A DNA stretch of 24,194 nt from DATLFP01 sp035540955 (GTDB lineage Bacteria; Actinomycetota; Acidimicrobiia; Acidimicrobiales; CADCSY01), in the NCBI GenBank assembly GCA_035540955.1, contig DATLFP010000031.1:1-24194 (forward strand), written 5' to 3'. The translations under genes and the position numbers were made by a program. The notes under the pieces were generated by a model. It saw nothing but the letters and a program-made list of their open reading frames with translations. It was not told the DNA's origin and made no database searches. Positions 22,175 to 24,194 of this stretch are shown here, one piece after another; within the stretch, counting starts at the first letter, position 1, and each line of letters opens with the position of its first letter.

Positions 22175-22749
22175 GGGCGCGCCACCGCGTTGAGCATGGA
22201 GACGAGGGCGTCCTCGAGCACGTCACGCTCGGCGAGACCGTGGAGCCAGGTGGTGACCGCGCCCCACAGCGCACCCTGGAGGATGCCGCTGATGGCGAGC
22301 GCCTTGGCCTTGGGGACGCCGTGGTACCGGTACAGGAGGCCGGCGGTGTAGCGCTGGCCCTCGCCGTCGGGGTCGGCCTGCCGGGGCACCGTCGACCCCG
22401 GGGCGGTCAGCGCGCGGATGACCTCGGCGCGGCGGGCGACGGCCTCGAAGTAGGTGTGCACGCGGACGGCGGCGAGGTCCTCGTCGGGTCCGGCCTCGTC
22501 GAGCGCGGCCACGATCTCCCGCCCGATCGCCACCCACTCCCGCTGGTAGAGGGCGACGAGGAGGCTCTCGACGTTGTCGAAGTGGGCGTAGGGCAGCCCC
22601 TTCGAGACGCCGGCCCACTCGGCGACGCGCTCCATCGAGATCGCCGCCACGCCGTGGACGACGATCTGCTCGGCGACGACGTCGAGCAGCTGATGGCGTC
22701 GTGCCGACTTCGAAAGGCGCGGGCGTACCGGCGCCGCACTTGCCCCCAC
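22171..22749 (-). CDS. TetR/AcrR-family transcriptional regulator (192 aa)
   Basis: The N-terminal DNA-binding domain is clear: ARRHQLLDVVAEQIVVHGVAAISMERVAEWAGVSKGLPYAHFDNVESLLVALY, with the recognition helix near residues 43-57. In parts: HQLLDVVAEQIVVHG, SMERVAEWAGVSKGLPYAHF, VESLLVALY. The C-terminal half is a helical ligand domain rich in aromatic residues (HTYFEAVARRAE, YTAGLLYRYHGVP, GALWGAVTTWLHG), of normal size. The start is GTG 22749, with only a weak GGGGG ribosome site. It is the first gene of the transport operon, and its stop overlaps the permease start, so regulator and importer are made together. Autoregulation from the palindromes upstream is likely but inferred. Confidence 0.92.
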   Translation of the reverse strand: MGASAAPVRPRLSKSARRHQLLDVVAEQIVVHGVAAISMERVAEWAGVSKGLPYAHFDNVESLLVALYQREWVAIGREIVAALDEAGPDEDLAAVRVHTYFEAVARRAEVIRALTAPGSTVPRQADPDGEGQRYTAGLLYRYHGVPKAKALAISGILQGALWGAVTTWLHGLAERDVLEDALVSMLNAVARP

Positions 22750-22772
22750 TGGACCCCCAGCCGGCTATTGAG

Positions 22773-22792
22773 AAACCGTTACTTCAGGGTTT
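22773..22792. promoter_or_regulatory. candidate TetR operator, inverted repeat
   Basis: AAACC and GGTTT are inverted around a 10-nt centre, 24 bp upstream of the TetR start codon. The total of 20 bp suits a TetR dimer site. The centre itself is not symmetric, so the match is modest. Confidence 0.35.
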
Positions 22793-22824
22793 GACGCCGG
22801 AGGGGCGACCTCCTTCTCGGCGGG

Positions 22825-22837
22825 GCGCAAATTGCGC
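22825..22837. promoter_or_regulatory. perfect 13-bp palindrome GCGCAAATTGCGC upstream of tetR
   Basis: Six-base arms GCGCAA and TTGCGC surround a single A. It is the AT-richest symmetric element in the 106-bp gap between the PKD-like gene and tetR, which is the only place the operon promoter can be unless the operon is read through. It could be a regulator site; its arms are too short and lack a T-run for a terminator. Confidence 0.35.
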
Positions 22838-22855
22838 GGATCGTCGACGCCCGCC

Positions 22856-23647
22856 TCAGCGCTCGCGGACGGCCTGGACCTCGTCGACCACGTAGGGGAT
22901 CGTCGCCGTGCGGATCACCGGCGGCAGCGGGGTCACGGTGCCGTCGCCGTTCACGCTGAACTCGGCGGGGAGCTCGATCGTCACCGTGACCGCGTAGGTG
23001 CCGCGGTCGCGGTAGGTGTGGTGGACGCTGCTACGGTCCGGCCACGCCTCGCCGAGGCCGGCGATGACCGGCGGCGTGCCGTCGCCGAAGTCCCAGGTGA
23101 CCGTCCCGAGCGAGATCGACACGTCGACGGTCACCGGGCCGTTGGTGACCGAGCCGGTGATGGTCTCGCCGCCGTAGCCCTCGACCCAGAAGTAGGAGCG
23201 GATGCCGGTGACGCCCCGGCCCTGGGGACGGGCGCCGATGGCGGCCAGGTCGACCGGCACCTCGTCGACGACGGTGCGGGCCATCGCCGCAGGGTCGATG
23301 ACCGACACCGTGCCGCCGCCCGGCCCCAACCACGTGGCGGCGACGAACTCGCCGTTGCAGAACACGAGGTAGAGCCGGTGCTCGGGGCTCGGCGGTGTGC
23401 CGTAGTGCGACGGCGGGTCGATCCCGGTGTAGGGGTACGGGGTGACGGTCCACGTGCACGAGCCGGCCCCGCCGACCCGGCCCCCCTCGGCCACCGGCGT
23501 CCCGTCCTCCCCGATCGTGATCGTGACCTCGACCCCCCGCTCCGTCGTGGCGGCGCGCTCACCCTGCTCAAAGGCAGACGCCGATCCCGCGGCCACCAAG
23601 CTCAGGGCGAGCGCTATGGGGAGCGCACGATGTCGATGACCTTCCAC
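22856..23647 (-). CDS. secreted protein with PKD-like domain (263 aa)
   Basis: A signal peptide spans residues 1-25 (HRHRALPIALALSLVAAGSASA). The first part (about 35-160) contains a cysteine pair, C64 (GSCTWTVTPYPY) and C97 (LVFCNGEF), in what reads as a beta-rich domain. Residues about 165-226 carry the PKD fold marks VTWDFGDGTPP (183-193) and HHTYRDRGTYAVTVTI (209-224). PKD domains usually mediate binding at the cell surface; no catalytic motif is seen. The GTG start at 23647 lies 34 bp inside the upstream lipoprotein gene, behind GAGGGAG, and no later ATG or GTG would keep the signal peptide whole. It follows the lipoprotein gene in the same transcript. Confidence 0.82.
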   Translation of the reverse strand: MEGHRHRALPIALALSLVAAGSASAFEQGERAATTERGVEVTITIGEDGTPVAEGGRVGGAGSCTWTVTPYPYTGIDPPSHYGTPPSPEHRLYLVFCNGEFVAATWLGPGGGTVSVIDPAAMARTVVDEVPVDLAAIGARPQGRGVTGIRSYFWVEGYGGETITGSVTNGPVTVDVSISLGTVTWDFGDGTPPVIAGLGEAWPDRSSVHHTYRDRGTYAVTVTIELPAEFSVNGDGTVTPLPPVIRTATIPYVVDEVQAVRER

Positions 23648-24129
23648 ACTCCCTCGATCTCGCGCAACGAGTAGATGTAGTGCAGTACTTCGTTCGGGTC
23701 TGCCTCGATTGGCTCACCAGTCGCGCCATCAAGAAGCACGCTGTGATTCACGTAGTTGTCGACTACGACGGCGAGATTCGGCTCTACGGTGATCGCATAG
23801 TTGTGCTCGACCTCCATTCGCGCTGGCGTACCGTCCTCGCGCAGGCTCGTAACGTCCGCACGCACGATCTCGAGCGCGCGACCGGCGTACGCCTCCTCGA
23901 GCCTCGACGTGTCGAAGGTGAGCACCGCCTCGGCGTAGATCTCCCACGAGAGCAGGTAGGCGGCCTCGACCTCCTGTTCGACGGTGAGGACCGTCGTCGA
24001 GGTGGTCGACGAGGTGGTCGGTGCGGGCTCGAGGGTGGCGCTGGGCGACGCCCCCGAGTCGTCGTCGCCGCAGGCGGCCACGAGCGTGAGCGATGCGACC
24101 GCGCAGAGCGAAGCCAGCCCCCGCTTCAC
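23614..24129 (-). CDS. predicted lipoprotein with NTF2-like-style C-terminal domain (171 aa)
   Basis: A lipoprotein signal has the lipobox LVAAC and lipidated C20 (SLTLVAACGDDD). A Ser/Thr linker follows (APTTSSTTSTTV). The folded part begins EQEVEAAYLLSWEIYAEAVLTFDTSRLEEAYAG, a helix pair, then beta strands MEVEHNYAITVEPNLAVVVDNYVNHSVLLD and ends LHYIYSLREIEGVWKVIDIVR. Helices followed by a curved sheet closing on W-K-V-I-D resemble NTF2-like/SnoaL or IMS-type folds; function unknown. Base composition of its second half is clearly lower in GC than the rest of the window (100 G+C of 180 bases at 23641-23820). A TTGACC/TACGAT promoter lies directly upstream and GTG 24129 is nearly leaderless. 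Its 3' end overlaps the PKD-like gene by 34 bp. Confidence 0.82.
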   Translation of the reverse strand: MKRGLASLCAVASLTLVAACGDDDSGASPSATLEPAPTTSSTTSTTVLTVEQEVEAAYLLSWEIYAEAVLTFDTSRLEEAYAGRALEIVRADVTSLREDGTPARMEVEHNYAITVEPNLAVVVDNYVNHSVLLDGATGEPIEADPNEVLHYIYSLREIEGVWKVIDIVRSP

Positions 24130-24137
24130 GCTCCGGA

Positions 24138-24167
24138 ATCGTACGAAAGTGCCCGAAACGCGGTCAA
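24138..24167 (-). promoter_or_regulatory. sigma-70-type promoter of the lipoprotein gene at 24129, near leaderless
   Basis: A -35 box TTGACC (24162-24167) and a -10 box TACGAT (24138-24143) are separated by 18 bp. Transcription should start about 24130-24132, giving a 5' leader of 0 to 3 nt before GTG 24129. This is the best full promoter in the window. Confidence 0.65.
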
Positions 24168-24194
24168 CCGCGGCGTTCTGGGCGGGATCGGCAG

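Noticed and set aside
20001..22274. Upstream 758-codon extension of the MFS-ABC-ABC frame
   Set aside because: The extension is the out-of-frame shadow of the LivH-LivM gene (Arg/His/Pro-rich, no motif). The GTG at 20000 with GTGA overlap is the real start.
22799..22813. GGAGG-N5-CCTCC hairpin upstream of tetR
   Set aside because: A 5-bp stem without a T-tract is too weak for a terminator and is less symmetric and less AT-rich than the two palindromes noted as operator candidates.
1..24194. CRISPR arrays, insertion sequences, integrase attachment at the tRNA-Gly gene, rRNA
   Set aside because: No regularly spaced repeats, transposase or integrase motifs were seen, and no second copy of the tRNA 3' end was noticed in the window.

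Overview
The window is about 24 kb of very GC-rich DNA. Roughly half of the genes start with GTG, and many stop and start codons overlap. An actinobacterium is the likely source. The combined signs are a mycothiol-dependent-type (TIGR03086/DinB-like) protein, a WS/DGAT acyltransferase, an LCP cell-wall protein, Thr-rich surface proteins and TACGNT-type -10 boxes placed directly before start codons. The order Acidimicrobiales or a relative is my best guess, but that is inference. No mobile element, CRISPR array or rRNA was seen, and no stretch over 300 bases lacks a gene.

Layout. (1) 1-952: a tRNA-Gly(GCC) with encoded CCA and a Rho-independent terminator on the minus strand, then a single plus-strand gene for a membrane-anchored protein. 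(2) 936-5798, minus: a tight run of a DinB-like/TIGR03086 protein, a TPR-LuxR regulator, a small TPR protein, a wax ester synthase/diacylglycerol acyltransferase and a MOSC protein, mostly joined by GTGA stop/start overlaps. (3) 6012-7019, plus: a secreted GH43-type glycoside hydrolase. (4) 7026-13097, minus: metX and a PLP sulfhydrylase/cystathionine synthase (methionine synthesis), a lipoprotein coupled to an LCP ligase, an Fpg/Nei-type glycosylase, a Thr-rich membrane protein, a small protein and a DUF4202 protein. (5) 13148-15246: two divergent genes for envelope proteins of unknown role. (6) 15253-22749, minus: a four-gene transport operon of TetR, fused LivH-LivM permease, one 975-residue MFS-LivF-LivG polypeptide and an N-terminally anchored substrate-binding protein. 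(7) 22856-24129, minus: a lipoprotein and a PKD-like secreted protein, overlapping by 34 bp.

The most unusual element is the transport operon. A branched-chain-amino-acid-type (HAAT) ABC importer is condensed into two fusion polypeptides, and a complete 12-helix MFS module is covalently attached to both ATPase domains. Topology, motifs and gene coupling all suggest a working system rather than an annotation artefact. Second in interest is a set of probable leaderless promoters (TACGNT placed 6 to 9 nt before the start codon).
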